Origin: Deltaproteobacteria bacterium Ga0077539
GTDB lineage: Bacteria > Myxococcota_A > Polyangia > Polyangiales > Ga0077539
Reading direction: 5' to 3'
Assembly (NCBI GenBank): GCA_001465015.1
Contig: LNEO01000332.1
Span: forward strand, 1-64,000
DNA length: 64,000 nt
Position 1 is the stretch's first letter; every line of letters starts with the position of its first letter. Shown one piece after another: positions 44,338-52,838 of this stretch. A program made the position numbers and the translations under genes. The notes under the pieces are model-generated. The model did not search any database. It was not told the origin of the DNA and saw only the letters and a program-made list of their open reading frames with translations.

Positions 44338-45042
44338 TCAGCGCTTGACCGCGCGCAGGCAGAGGATCACCGGGTAGTCGGGGTCGACTTCGTCGAGCAC
44401 GCCCTCGCCGAGGTCTTGCCGAGCGAGACCCATCAGAGCGCCGCACGCCGCGAGGACATTGCCCATCGGAGTCACCGAGATCTCAGAATCGGCCCCGAAG
44501 ACCTCGCGGAGCCATCGCTCGGTCTGCGAGACGGTGAACCTCCATCGATCGTGCGCGCGCGCGCCTGGATCGATCGCCGCCAGCGCGGGAACCGTCCCGA
44601 GAAACACACCGCCCGATCGAAGCATTCTGTGCGCGCCTGCGAGCGCAAGGAGCGGATCGCGTACGTACTGCAGCGTCTGGGCGCACAAGAAGCACTGGTA
44701 GCGCTCTCGCGGGAGCGCTTCGAGATCGCACAGGTCCGCGCGGATCACGGGACTCTTCGCCGCGTCGACGTCGATCGTGTGGATCTCTGAGCTTCGCGGC
44801 GCGTAGCGCGACCCATAGCGCGTGTCGCCGACCTCGAGCACCGAGTCGCGGATGTCTCCGGCGCGCGACGAAATGAAACGATCGATGTAGTGCCGATCGA
44901 TCGGCAGGCCCCGGTCGTAGCCCCACGTGCGACTGAGCGGTGATGTGCGATGGAGGGTTCCGAACCAGGCAGGCGTCGTGAGTCGGCGAGCGAGTCGCTG
45001 AGCGGATTCGATCCAGCGCGGCGTCGAAGAGGACTTTGGCAT
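44338..45042 (-). CDS. Class I SAM-dependent methyltransferase
   Basis: The 234-residue product is a Methyltransf_11-like protein. Motif I is DSVLEVGDTRYGSRY, a less glycine-rich version than usual. HTIDVDA is the acidic strand-2 end, and CFLCAQTLQYVRDP is the post-I helix region, as in glycan methylases. The N-terminal 90 residues contain DRGLPIDRHYIDRFI, seen in sugar methyltransferases of polysaccharide clusters. Its substrate is probably a sugar of the repeat unit or the chain end. It lies opposite in direction to its neighbours. ATG 45042 is chosen because upstream sequence has no conserved features. Confidence 0.82.
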   Translation of the reverse strand: MPKSSSTPRWIESAQRLARRLTTPAWFGTLHRTSPLSRTWGYDRGLPIDRHYIDRFISSRAGDIRDSVLEVGDTRYGSRYAPRSSEIHTIDVDAAKSPVIRADLCDLEALPRERYQCFLCAQTLQYVRDPLLALAGAHRMLRSGGVFLGTVPALAAIDPGARAHDRWRFTVSQTERWLREVFGADSEISVTPMGNVLAACGALMGLARQDLGEGVLDEVDPDYPVILCLRAVKR

Positions 45043-45251
45043 TCGTAGGCGCAGAGCAAGCAGCGGACCGGTCGCCGGGCGCGGGCGAGGGGGACTCCAG
45101 AGTCGATCGCCGTCGGTCGCCTCGCCTTCACCGTGCTGTTGTTTCGAAGCGGGACACCGAGTGTTCCGTTCTCGAGCAACCGGAGCGTCCGAGGCGAGCG
45201 AGTCGGCCGAGTCTGCGTGGCGCTCCGTTTGCAACCCAGTGTCGCCGTAGA

Positions 45252-45704
45252 ATGGAGCTCAGGCTGGAGCACAACCGCTCGTCGCTCGTCCTTCCGGCGA
45301 AGTACTCGGCGCTTTGGACCTACGTCGGGTGGATCGAGGACCGACTGCCCACGTGGGCGCGTCGCGACATGGTGCGAGTCGGCATCGCCGAAGCGCTCTC
45401 CAACGCGATGATTCACGGCGCGCTGGCGGTGGACTGCTCGCTGCGTGATGCGGGGCACGTCGTCGAGTGGCTCGCGGTGCTCGAGGAGGCCGAGCGCGCA
45501 GAGACGACCGCAGCGCTCTACGTGTCGCTGTCGACGCGCTCGAACTCCGCGCAGCTTCGGGTCGACGGAGGGGGACGAGGCTTCGACTGGCGCAACGCGG
45601 AGCCGCGCGTCGGCCGCGGCCTATCCATCATCCGCGCCGCGTTCGACCACGTGTGTTGGAACGATTCTGGCACCGTCCTCTTCGCGACGATCAACAAGCC
45701 ATGA
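45252..45704 (+). CDS. RsbW-like anti-sigma ATPase/kinase
   Basis: The 150-residue GHKL ATPase has the N-box EALSNAMIHGA (Glu47, Asn51), a G1-like DGGGRGFDW at 105-113 and GRGLSII as G2. It is of the HATPase_c_2 type found in RsbW/SpoIIAB proteins, which bind either a sigma factor or a STAS antagonist and phosphorylate the latter. The downstream gene, overlapping by 4 bases, encodes a receiver-PP2C phosphatase that would reverse this. The STAS gene 5.4 kb away is the likely partner. No sigma factor gene is in the window. Confidence 0.88.
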   Translation: MELRLEHNRSSLVLPAKYSALWTYVGWIEDRLPTWARRDMVRVGIAEALSNAMIHGALAVDCSLRDAGHVVEWLAVLEEAERAETTAALYVSLSTRSNSAQLRVDGGGRGFDWRNAEPRVGRGLSIIRAAFDHVCWNDSGTVLFATINKP

Positions 45705-46933
45705 ACACCACTCAACACATGAATTCATCCGCGCCTCTGCGACGCGCGCTCGTTGTCGACGACCTCGCGAGCAACCGCGCGATCATCCGCGCCGTGCTCC
45801 TGCGGGAGTTCGGCGCGATCGCGATCGACGAGGCCGGTGATGCGTCGCGGGCGCTCGCGATGGTCTCGAGCGTCACGACCGAGTACGACTTTATCGTCCT
45901 CGATCTCAACGTGACCACGGCTGGCGATGGCATGGAGCTGCTTCGCGTCATTCGTTCGTCACCAGCGCGCCAGCTGACGCCGGTGCTGCTCGTGAGCTCC
46001 TCGAACGCCAACGACACTGTGATCGCGGATTCGCTTCGCGAAGGGGCGGACGACTACATCGCGCGCCCTGTGACGGTTCAGGTCCTTGCTGCGCGAATCG
46101 GGCGCCTGCGACGAGTGCGCGAGCGCTACGTCGCGCTGCGCCGCGAGCTCTCGGTGGTCGAACAGCACGCCGCCAGGCGCGACGTCGAGCTTCGCTCCGT
46201 TGCGTCCGCGCAGCGTCTCGCGCGCACGAAGCTCCCGTACTCCCATGGTGATCTGTGCTGTTCTGCCTCGGTCATCCCCGCGGGCGCCGTCTCCGGTGAC
46301 GCGTGCGACGTGATCACCGATCGCGACGGCCGAAGCGCGATCATCGCCATCGACGTCGCCGGTCACGGCGGGGGAACAGCCATCATCGCCAGCGCCGTGA
46401 TGGGCGCGCTTCGCTACGGACTCTCGACGGGACTCGAGTTCTCGGAGGTGTTCTGTCGGACCGAACAAGCGATCTTCAGCGGCTGCGAGGGGTACGTGCG
46501 CGAGGACAGCGGGCCGATCGCAGTGTCGTTGTGCATCGCGCGTATCGACGGCGCCAGCAAGACCCTCGAGTTTGCCAACGCGGGGATGCCAGACGCGATG
46601 CTCTTCGAAGACAGCCAGCTTCGCGCGCGGCTTCGCTCGACGTCGCCGCCGCTCGGACTGCTGGCCGGTCGACACCCGATCATCGAGCACTACGGCTTTA
46701 CGAAAGGTTCGGCGCTCGCGGTGGCGAGCGACGGGATCGCCGGCCACCTCGGCGACGGTCTCGACGAGTTTGTTTTGCGCTTCGGCGCGAATATCGTCTG
46801 CTCGGCGCTCGCCCGGGCCAGGCCTCGAGAGCTCGACGCGCTCGTCCAAGAGTTTGCGTCCGCGCGCGGCACGCGCACCGACGATGACTCGACGCTCGTG
46901 CTGGCGGCGATGCTCGACAAGGGAGAGGCGTGA
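45701..46933 (+). CDS. Response regulator with PP2C (RsbU/SpoIIE) phosphatase domain
   Basis: The 410-residue product has a receiver domain (acidic pair Asp20-Asp21, phosphoacceptor Asp68 in IVLDLN) in which the usual conserved Lys is Arg122 (DDYIARPV). A helical connector (135-175) leads to a PP2C-type phosphatase domain: GAVSGDACDV, IAIDVAGHGGG, SDGIAGH and TDDDSTLV supply the metal-binding Asp residues. It should dephosphorylate a STAS-Ser under control of the receiver. It overlaps the RsbW-like gene (ATGA) and the following GT4 gene (TGATG). Confidence 0.92.
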   Translation: MNTTQHMNSSAPLRRALVVDDLASNRAIIRAVLLREFGAIAIDEAGDASRALAMVSSVTTEYDFIVLDLNVTTAGDGMELLRVIRSSPARQLTPVLLVSSSNANDTVIADSLREGADDYIARPVTVQVLAARIGRLRRVRERYVALRRELSVVEQHAARRDVELRSVASAQRLARTKLPYSHGDLCCSASVIPAGAVSGDACDVITDRDGRSAIIAIDVAGHGGGTAIIASAVMGALRYGLSTGLEFSEVFCRTEQAIFSGCEGYVREDSGPIAVSLCIARIDGASKTLEFANAGMPDAMLFEDSQLRARLRSTSPPLGLLAGRHPIIEHYGFTKGSALAVASDGIAGHLGDGLDEFVLRFGANIVCSALARARPRELDALVQEFASARGTRTDDDSTLVLAAMLDKGEA

Positions 46934-48117
46934 TGCGCGTCGCGATGGCGCTCGGCGGAACGGACTTCGGTCGTTCGGGGCTCGGGCGGTGGACGCGCGC
47001 GATGCTTCCGCACCTGCGTCGCTCGCTCGAGTCGCGCGGCGGCTCGCTGGTTGTGCTCGGCACCCGACGAGAGACGGACGCCTACCGCGTCGAGCTAACC
47101 GGGGTCGCGCAGCGCTGCGCTCCCGCGATCTTCGATCGACCTGCGCTCAGCGCAGCGTACGCGCTCGGGCTCGCGTCGGTCGAGGCTCGGCGTGCTGGCG
47201 CGAGCGCGCTGATCTTTCCTGCGGCCAATCGTCGCTGCGCGTGGTTGACCGCGCTCCCTTCGGTCGCGGTCGTTCACGACTTGAAGACCGCCGATGATCC
47301 CGAGCGCCATGGACGGCTTCGTCGGTGGTTCGTGCGCGAGGTCATCGGGCGAGCGCTTACCCGCGCGCGGTCGATCGCCGCGGTCAGCGCGACGACCGCT
47401 CACGAGGTTCGCGCGCTCCTCGGTGAGCGGGCGCCGGAGTTGACTGTGGTACGCAACGGCGTCGATGTGAGCCGCTTCTTTCCCGGGGAGAACGACGATC
47501 CTCGCATCCAGCGCGCTCGTCGCGAGCTCGACCTCTCGGGGCCCTACCTCCTTTACCCCTCGCGCTTCGAGGCTCCAGCGAAGAATCACCAGCGATTGAT
47601 CGCGGCGTTTGCGCGGTCCAACGCGCGGGCGTCGCACAGGCTCGTGCTCGTGGGACCGGACTGGGGCGCCGAAGCGGCGGCGCGCTCGCTCGCCGCGCGA
47701 CTCGGCGTTCTCGATCGCGTCTGCTTCGGCGGCGCGGTCAGCGACGACACGCTGAGCGGGCTCTACGCCGGCGCGTCGCTCGTCACTGTTGTCGGAACCG
47801 CTGAGGGCTTCGGCCTGCCCGTGCTCGAAGCGCTCGCGTCGGGCGTCCCAGTGCTCGGCGCGCGCGCGGGCGCGCTACCCGAAGTGATCGGAGCCCACGG
47901 CGTGCTCGTGGATCCCTACTCGATCAGCGCGATGTGCGGGGCGATCGACGCGTGCGTCGCGGACTCTTCTCTCGCGGATCGCGCTCGGGTCGATGGCCCT
48001 GTGTACGCCTCGCAGCACTCGTGGCCGCGCGCTGCAGAGGCGCTCGTCGAGTTGTGTATCTCGGCGACGCGCGCAGGCCACGCGCTGCCATCACAGCATC
48101 AGGAGGCGCTCTCGTGA
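46933..48117 (+). CDS. GT4-family glycosyltransferase
   Basis: The 394-residue GT-B protein has MRVAMALGGTDFGRSGLGRW (N-terminal Gly loop), PSRFEAPAKNHQRLI and TAEGFGLPVLEALASG (EX7E motif). It resembles mannosyltransferase-like GT4 enzymes. A GTG at 46930 would add one Met; ATG 46933 overlaps the upstream stop as TGATG. Its stop overlaps the GT26 gene start (GTGA), preceded by AGGAGG. Confidence 0.9.
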   Translation: MRVAMALGGTDFGRSGLGRWTRAMLPHLRRSLESRGGSLVVLGTRRETDAYRVELTGVAQRCAPAIFDRPALSAAYALGLASVEARRAGASALIFPAANRRCAWLTALPSVAVVHDLKTADDPERHGRLRRWFVREVIGRALTRARSIAAVSATTAHEVRALLGERAPELTVVRNGVDVSRFFPGENDDPRIQRARRELDLSGPYLLYPSRFEAPAKNHQRLIAAFARSNARASHRLVLVGPDWGAEAAARSLAARLGVLDRVCFGGAVSDDTLSGLYAGASLVTVVGTAEGFGLPVLEALASGVPVLGARAGALPEVIGAHGVLVDPYSISAMCGAIDACVADSSLADRARVDGPVYASQHSWPRAAEALVELCISATRAGHALPSQHQEALS

Positions 48118-49139
48118 CCGTTCAGAGGCTCGACTCCGAAGCGAGGGTCACCGTGTGGGATGTCGTGACGCGGCGCGCTCCGCTCGTCGGCGCGCGGCAC
48201 TGCCCGAACATACGCCAGGGACTCTTCGCTCCAAACGACCCGCGCGAGGCGCTGGGACTCGCGTACGAGGATCCCGCGCGGGTCGAGGGTGAGTACTTTT
48301 CTCGAAGGTCGCTGGCGAGCGACGTCGCGTTGGCAGTGCGCACGATGGTGGCTCGTTCGATCGCGCCCCGACGCGCGCTGCTGACTCGAGCTCGGGTGCG
48401 GGTGCTCGACACCGTCGTCGACAACATGACGATTCGCTCGGCGTTGGAGCGCATCGTCGAGCGCCCCCCGGCGGATCGCGCGAGGGTCGTGCACTTTGTT
48501 CATCCACACGCGCTCAACCTCGCGACGTCGGACCCGGTGTTGCGCAAATTGCTCGCCGACGCGGAGGTCGTGTTGCCCGACGGCGTGGGCCTGCGAGTGG
48601 CTTCGGGACTGCTCGGAACGCCGCTCGTTCACAACGTAAACGGGACGGATCTGCTGCCGCTCTTGTGCGAAGAGCTCGCTCGCACCGGCGTACGGTTGTC
48701 GCTCATCGGCGGCGCGCCGGGCGTCGCCGAGGCGTGTCGTCGAAAGCTGAGCGAGCGCTTTGCTGGGCTGGTCTGGGGCGAGGTCGCGCACGGGTTTCTG
48801 ACAGACCCCGAGCGAGAACAGCTCATTTCGCGCGTCCGACAGCGCAGAGGCGTCGTGCTCGTTGGAATGGGAACACCGATTCAAGAGCGCTGGACCTGGC
48901 AGCACCTCGCGCCCATCGCGGGGATCACGGCGGTCACCGTGGGTGGTTTGTTCGACTTCTACTCTGGCAATGTGCCCCGCGCGCCGCTGGCGCTTCGCGA
49001 GGTAGGGCTCGAATGGCTGTGGCGACTTCGCTGTGAGCCGCGCCGACTCGCCGCCCGCTATCTCCTGGGAAATCCGCTGTTTCTTGGCCGAGTGCTCGCG
49101 CAGCGCGCGGGGGCTGTGCTATCTGCTCGAGCAGGTTGA
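48114..49139 (+). CDS. GT26 (WecG/TagA/CpsF) glycosyltransferase with N-terminal extension
   Basis: The 341-residue product carries the GT26 domain from about residue 103: DNMTIRSALERI, HPHALNLA, VVLPDGVGLR (conserved catalytic Asp), VNGTDLLPLL, GFLTDPE and the Arg/Leu-rich membrane-associating C-terminus. The first 100 residues are not part of known GT26 enzymes and include a segment with HCPNIRQGLF; I do not recognise it. GT26 enzymes add the second sugar to a lipid carrier. GTG 48114 is preceded by AGGAGG at 48101-48106. Its stop overlaps the hisB start. Confidence 0.88.
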   Translation: MTVQRLDSEARVTVWDVVTRRAPLVGARHCPNIRQGLFAPNDPREALGLAYEDPARVEGEYFSRRSLASDVALAVRTMVARSIAPRRALLTRARVRVLDTVVDNMTIRSALERIVERPPADRARVVHFVHPHALNLATSDPVLRKLLADAEVVLPDGVGLRVASGLLGTPLVHNVNGTDLLPLLCEELARTGVRLSLIGGAPGVAEACRRKLSERFAGLVWGEVAHGFLTDPEREQLISRVRQRRGVVLVGMGTPIQERWTWQHLAPIAGITAVTVGGLFDFYSGNVPRAPLALREVGLEWLWRLRCEPRRLAARYLLGNPLFLGRVLAQRAGAVLSARAG

Positions 49140-49726
49140 TGGCCCGACGCGCGAGTGTGAAGCGCACGACGAGCGAGACGTCCATCGAGGTCACGATCGA
49201 CCTCGACGGACCCGCGCGCTCCGACGTGAAGACGCCGATTCCCTTTCTGTCGCACATGGTGGACCAGCTCGGTCGTCACGGGGGCTTCGACCTCGTCGTG
49301 CGCGCGACGGGCGACGTCGAGATCGACGGTCACCACACGACCGAGGACCTCGCGATCGTGCTCGGCCGCGCGGTCGCCGACGCGCTCGGAGACAAGCGCG
49401 GGATCCGGCGCTACGGCGAGGCGACGCTGCCGATGGACGAGGCGCTCTGTCAGGTCGCGCTGGATTTGTCCGGGCGGACGTTCTTCGTCGATCGACTGGC
49501 GCTGCCGAAGGCGAAGGTGGGCGAGTTCGACACCGAGCTCGCGTCGGTGTTCTTCGAGGGCTTCGCGCGCGGGGCGCAGTGCAACCTGCACGTGCGAAAG
49601 CTCGAGGGAGAGATCCTTCACCACGTCATTGAAGGCGCGTTCAAGGCGCTGGCCAAGGCGCTTCGCGAGGCGGTTCGAGTCGAGGGGACAGAGGTTCCGA
49701 GCACCAAGGGGACGCTCACCGAATGA
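49139..49726 (+). CDS. hisB: Imidazoleglycerol-phosphate dehydratase
   Basis: The 195-residue product is the single-domain HisB dehydratase of histidine biosynthesis, converting imidazole glycerol phosphate to imidazole acetol phosphate. Metal-binding motifs HHTTED and DEALC, the FLSHM strand and the C-terminal LHHVIEGAFKAL are present. No fused histidinol-phosphatase domain exists, as in most non-enteric bacteria. ATG 49139 overlaps the GT26 stop (TGATG); a TTG 3 bases upstream is also possible. The stop overlaps the hisH start. Confidence 0.96.
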   Translation: MARRASVKRTTSETSIEVTIDLDGPARSDVKTPIPFLSHMVDQLGRHGGFDLVVRATGDVEIDGHHTTEDLAIVLGRAVADALGDKRGIRRYGEATLPMDEALCQVALDLSGRTFFVDRLALPKAKVGEFDTELASVFFEGFARGAQCNLHVRKLEGEILHHVIEGAFKALAKALREAVRVEGTEVPSTKGTLTE

Positions 49727-50364
49727 TCGCGCTCGTCGACGCAGGGTGCGGAAATCTCCGGTCCGTTCAGCGCGCACTCGAATACGTGGGCGCCAAAGAC
49801 GTGACCATCACGAGCGACGCCGACGCCATCGCGCGCGCGAGTCGGGTGGTGTTTCCGGGGCAGGGGGCCTTTGGCGATTGCGTGCGGGCGCTGGACGCAA
49901 ACGGCTCGGCGCTGCGCGAGGCGGTCGTGTCGGTGCTCGCGAAGGGCGCGCCTTTCTTGGGGATCTGCATCGGGATGCAGGTGCTCTTCGACGAGAGCGC
50001 AGAGGCCCTCGGCGCGCGAGGGCTGGGTCACTTTGCGGGCCGCGTCGAGCGCATTGCAGACGGGCTGCTCGAGGCCAACGGCGCCCGCGTCAAGGTCCCC
50101 CACATGGGGTGGAACGTCGCGCGACCCACCAAGAGCGCCCCGTCGCTCGGCGACGAAGGCTCAGCGGGCGCGTGGTTCTACTTCGTGCACTCGTATCACT
50201 GCGTGCCGTCGGATCAGTCCGTCGTCGCCGCGCGCACGACGCACGGCGTGGACTTCGTGTCCGCGGTCTCGAAGGACAACGTGCTGGCCGTGCAGTTTCA
50301 CCCTGAGAAATCGCAGCGCGCGGGGCTCGACCTGCTCGCGCGATGGCTGAAGGATCGCGCGTGA
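49723..50364 (+). CDS. hisH: Imidazole glycerol phosphate synthase subunit HisH (glutamine amidotransferase)
   Basis: The 213-residue class I glutamine amidotransferase supplies ammonia to HisF. The triad is visible: Cys82 in LGICIGMQ, His193 and Glu195 in QFHPEKS. The oxyanion region FPGQGAF and VPHMGWN are as in HisH. The synthase partner gene hisF is not in the window, so it must lie elsewhere. Its start (ATGA) and stop (GTGA) overlap hisB and hisA. Confidence 0.96.
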   Translation: MIALVDAGCGNLRSVQRALEYVGAKDVTITSDADAIARASRVVFPGQGAFGDCVRALDANGSALREAVVSVLAKGAPFLGICIGMQVLFDESAEALGARGLGHFAGRVERIADGLLEANGARVKVPHMGWNVARPTKSAPSLGDEGSAGAWFYFVHSYHCVPSDQSVVAARTTHGVDFVSAVSKDNVLAVQFHPEKSQRAGLDLLARWLKDRA

Positions 50365-51080
50365 AGCTCTATCCTGCGATGGACTTGTTGGGCGGCCGCG
50401 TCGTGCGGCTGCACCAGGGCGACTACGACAAGGTGACGGTGTACGCCGAGGATCCGCTCGCGCTCGTCGAGCGCTACGTGCGCGCGGGCGCCGAGCGAGT
50501 GCACGTCGTCGACCTCGACGGGGCGCGGGACGGAGCCGCGACGCAAGCGCCGCTCGTCGAGAGGATCCTGCGCGAGACAGGGGCGCGCGTGCAGGTCGGA
50601 GGCGGGATTCGCTCGATGGCGCAGGCGCGGGCGTACATCGACGCGGGCGCCGATCGCGTGGTGCTCGGGACCGCGGCGGTGCGGGACAAGGCGTTTCTTC
50701 GCGAGGCGTGCGCGAGCATGGCCGTGGTCGTCGCGGTCGACGCGCGAGACGGCATGGTGACCACGCACGGGTGGACAGAGAAGACTGAAATTTCAGCGGT
50801 GGATCTCGCGCGAGAGGCTGCGGCGCTCGGCGCGGCCGCGGTGCTCTACACCGATGTGGCCCGCGACGGGACGGGCGTCGGCCCCAACGTCGCGGCGACC
50901 GCTGCGTTGGCGCGCAGCGTGGCGCCGCTCGAGGTCATCGCGAGCGGAGGCGTGGGATCGCTCGCGCACCTCGAGGCGCTCGCGCGAGAGGGCGTCATCG
51001 GCGCGTGCGTCGCCGGTCGATCGCTGCTCGAGGGGGCCTTTCGCTGCGAGGAGGCGTTCGAGCTGCTGTCGCGGGCGTGA
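50361..51080 (+). CDS. hisA: ProFAR isomerase HisA
   Basis: The 239-residue (beta/alpha)8 enzyme isomerises ProFAR to PRFAR in histidine synthesis. Catalytic Asp8 (PAMDLLGGRVVRL) and the second catalytic Asp in YTDVARDGTG are present, as are the phosphate-binding VGGGIRS and IASGGVGS loops. It starts at GTG 50361, overlapping the hisH stop. It ends the window's his operon; hisF, hisI and hisE do not follow. Confidence 0.95.
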   Translation: MKLYPAMDLLGGRVVRLHQGDYDKVTVYAEDPLALVERYVRAGAERVHVVDLDGARDGAATQAPLVERILRETGARVQVGGGIRSMAQARAYIDAGADRVVLGTAAVRDKAFLREACASMAVVVAVDARDGMVTTHGWTEKTEISAVDLAREAAALGAAAVLYTDVARDGTGVGPNVAATAALARSVAPLEVIASGGVGSLAHLEALAREGVIGACVAGRSLLEGAFRCEEAFELLSRA

Positions 51081-51147
51081 GCGGTGCTGGCGCGAAGGGC
51101 GGGTTGAAAACGTGGGTGCGACGCGCGACGGGTAGCGAGCAAACTGC

Positions 51148-51579
51148 TCAGCGGCTCATCGGGCACACGCAGCGCGGCGTGGCGTCGACGGTCTCGGCGA
51201 TGCAGAGAAGACCGCGGGCGCACGTTCCGTCGTTGCCGCAGGTGCATCGCACCGTTCGGTCGGGGGCGAGCTCGCATCGATCGCCGTTGGCGCAGACGCC
51301 GGGGCTCGAGCACAACGCGAAGAGCCGACCGTTGGGGGGAGCGAAGCGCACGTACGCGTCGAGGCAGTCATCGCCTCCTCGGGGGACGAGGCACGCGGGC
51401 GCTGGAACTCCCCTCGTCGCCTCGCACACCATCGCGGCGTCGGGGCTCGCATCGGCGCCCTGCGCGGCGTCCGAGGGCCGCCCGTTGAGCGCAGGATAGG
51501 TCGATGAGCCGCACCCGGCGCTGAAGATGCAGCCGAACAACAGCAGCGAGAAGCCGATCGATCGATGGTGGGCGGTCAT
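51148..51579 (-). CDS. Small Cys-rich lipoprotein
   Basis: The 143-residue product has a signal peptide with lipobox FSAGC (Cys23), an Asp/Ala tether, and a C-terminal region with about ten cysteines in CxxGxxC and CxCGNDGTC spacings, like a small EGF-type or knottin module. It is probably an outer-surface lipoprotein of unknown function. It converges on the his operon. Confidence 0.8.
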   Translation of the reverse strand: MTAHHRSIGFSLLLFGCIFSAGCGSSTYPALNGRPSDAAQGADASPDAAMVCEATRGVPAPACLVPRGGDDCLDAYVRFAPPNGRLFALCSSPGVCANGDRCELAPDRTVRCTCGNDGTCARGLLCIAETVDATPRCVCPMSR

Positions 51580-51623
51580 CGATGAATGCTAGCGCAGCCG
51601 CCGCCCTACACCGACACGATCGA

Positions 51624-52799
51624 TCACGGCACCGCAACCGCCGATCGCGTGTCGTCTCGCTCTCGCAGCCCCACGAAGGCGATGGCCGCCGCGAGCAGCG
51701 CGCACGCCGCGGCCACGTCGAAGACGAGCGCCAGTCCTCCGCGACGGATGAGCGGCGAGGCCACGGCCAGCGCGATCGCCGCGGCGACGCCGAACGAGAC
51801 GGTCGTGAAGAGCCCCTGCGCGCTCGCTCGTACGCCAGGAGGCGACTCGCGCTCGACGATCTCGATCGAGGCCAGGTAGTACGCGCCAAACGTAAACGCG
51901 TGCAAAAGCTGCAGCGACACGATCGCGACCGGGCTCGTCGCCCGCGCGAGACACACCCACCGCGCCGCGCTCGCGGCGAAGGCCAGCGCGAGCGCGCGGT
52001 TTCCTCCGAGCCACCGAAGCAACGGGCCGCCCGAGAGCATGAAGAGCACCTCGGCGACGCCGCCCACGGCGATGGCGAGCCCTGCGATCGTGCCGTTGGT
52101 GTGGGATTTTGCCCACGGACCATAGAGCATGTCGTACGTCGCGAGGCCGAGCGCGTGAAGCGACGAGCAGAGCAGCAACAGCACGTACCGGCGCTGAGAG
52201 AGCAGCGTTCGGAGGTCCGCGAGGTAGCTCCCGCGCTTGGGCGTCTCGACGGTGGGGAGGCGCTGCACCGAGAGCGCGCCGAGGATGGTCGTCGCGAGGG
52301 TGAGCGCGAGCACGGCTCGACCTGCGTTGCGCTCGAGCAGCGCGCCCGCTCCGAAAGCGCCCGCGCAATAGCCGACCGTTCCCCAGAGGCGGAGCTTTCC
52401 GTACGTGGTGTTCGCGCGAGCGGACGCGTCGATGGCGAGCACGTCGCAGAGCGAGACGCTCGGTCCGCGCAGGATCACGAAGAGGGCGTACGCAAAGAGC
52501 CACGAGAGCCCCGGCGAGCTGAAGAGCATCCAGAGAAAGAACAGCGCCGTCGGAACGCTCGAAACGAGCAGCGCGTCGCGCGCGTTGCTCTTGGTGTCGA
52601 CCCACGCCGTCCACACCGGCGTCGAGACGACTCGAACCAGCCGCGTCGCCGCGAAGAAGATCGGCAGCGAGGCCGCAGAGAGCCCCGCTTGCCGCAAGAA
52701 ATCCCCGACGAACGGCCCGTAGAGCCCAAACGACCCGAACAAGGTCAGGTACAGGACCGAGACCCAAAGAGCGTCGCGCGCGGGAGTGCGTTCTGCCAA
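51624..52799 (-). CDS. MFS permease (MFS_1-like, nucleoside/phenylpropionate type)
   Basis: The 391-residue product has 12 hydrophobic segments and the layout of the LacY/NupG/HcaT-like MFS subgroup: FGLYGPFVGDFLRQAGLS in the first loop, the Gly-rich LRLWGTVGYCAGAFGAGALL in helices 4-5, and RASAQGLFTTVSFG near the end. The substrate is not readable. TTG 52799 is taken as start because it precedes the first conserved helix and has GAGG 5 bases upstream; no ATG is available nearby in frame. It is divergent from hemB, with 39 bases between starts. Confidence 0.82.
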   Translation of the reverse strand: MAERTPARDALWVSVLYLTLFGSFGLYGPFVGDFLRQAGLSAASLPIFFAATRLVRVVSTPVWTAWVDTKSNARDALLVSSVPTALFFLWMLFSSPGLSWLFAYALFVILRGPSVSLCDVLAIDASARANTTYGKLRLWGTVGYCAGAFGAGALLERNAGRAVLALTLATTILGALSVQRLPTVETPKRGSYLADLRTLLSQRRYVLLLLCSSLHALGLATYDMLYGPWAKSHTNGTIAGLAIAVGGVAEVLFMLSGGPLLRWLGGNRALALAFAASAARWVCLARATSPVAIVSLQLLHAFTFGAYYLASIEIVERESPPGVRASAQGLFTTVSFGVAAAIALAVASPLIRRGGLALVFDVAAACALLAAAIAFVGLRERDDTRSAVAVP

Positions 52800-52838
52800 C
52801 GAAGCCTCGCGGCGTGTAGCACAATCGCCGTCGCACCG

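Noticed and set aside
49139-51080. A complete histidine operon
   Set aside because: Only hisB, hisH and hisA are present; hisF and the others do not follow, and the next gene is a convergent lipoprotein.
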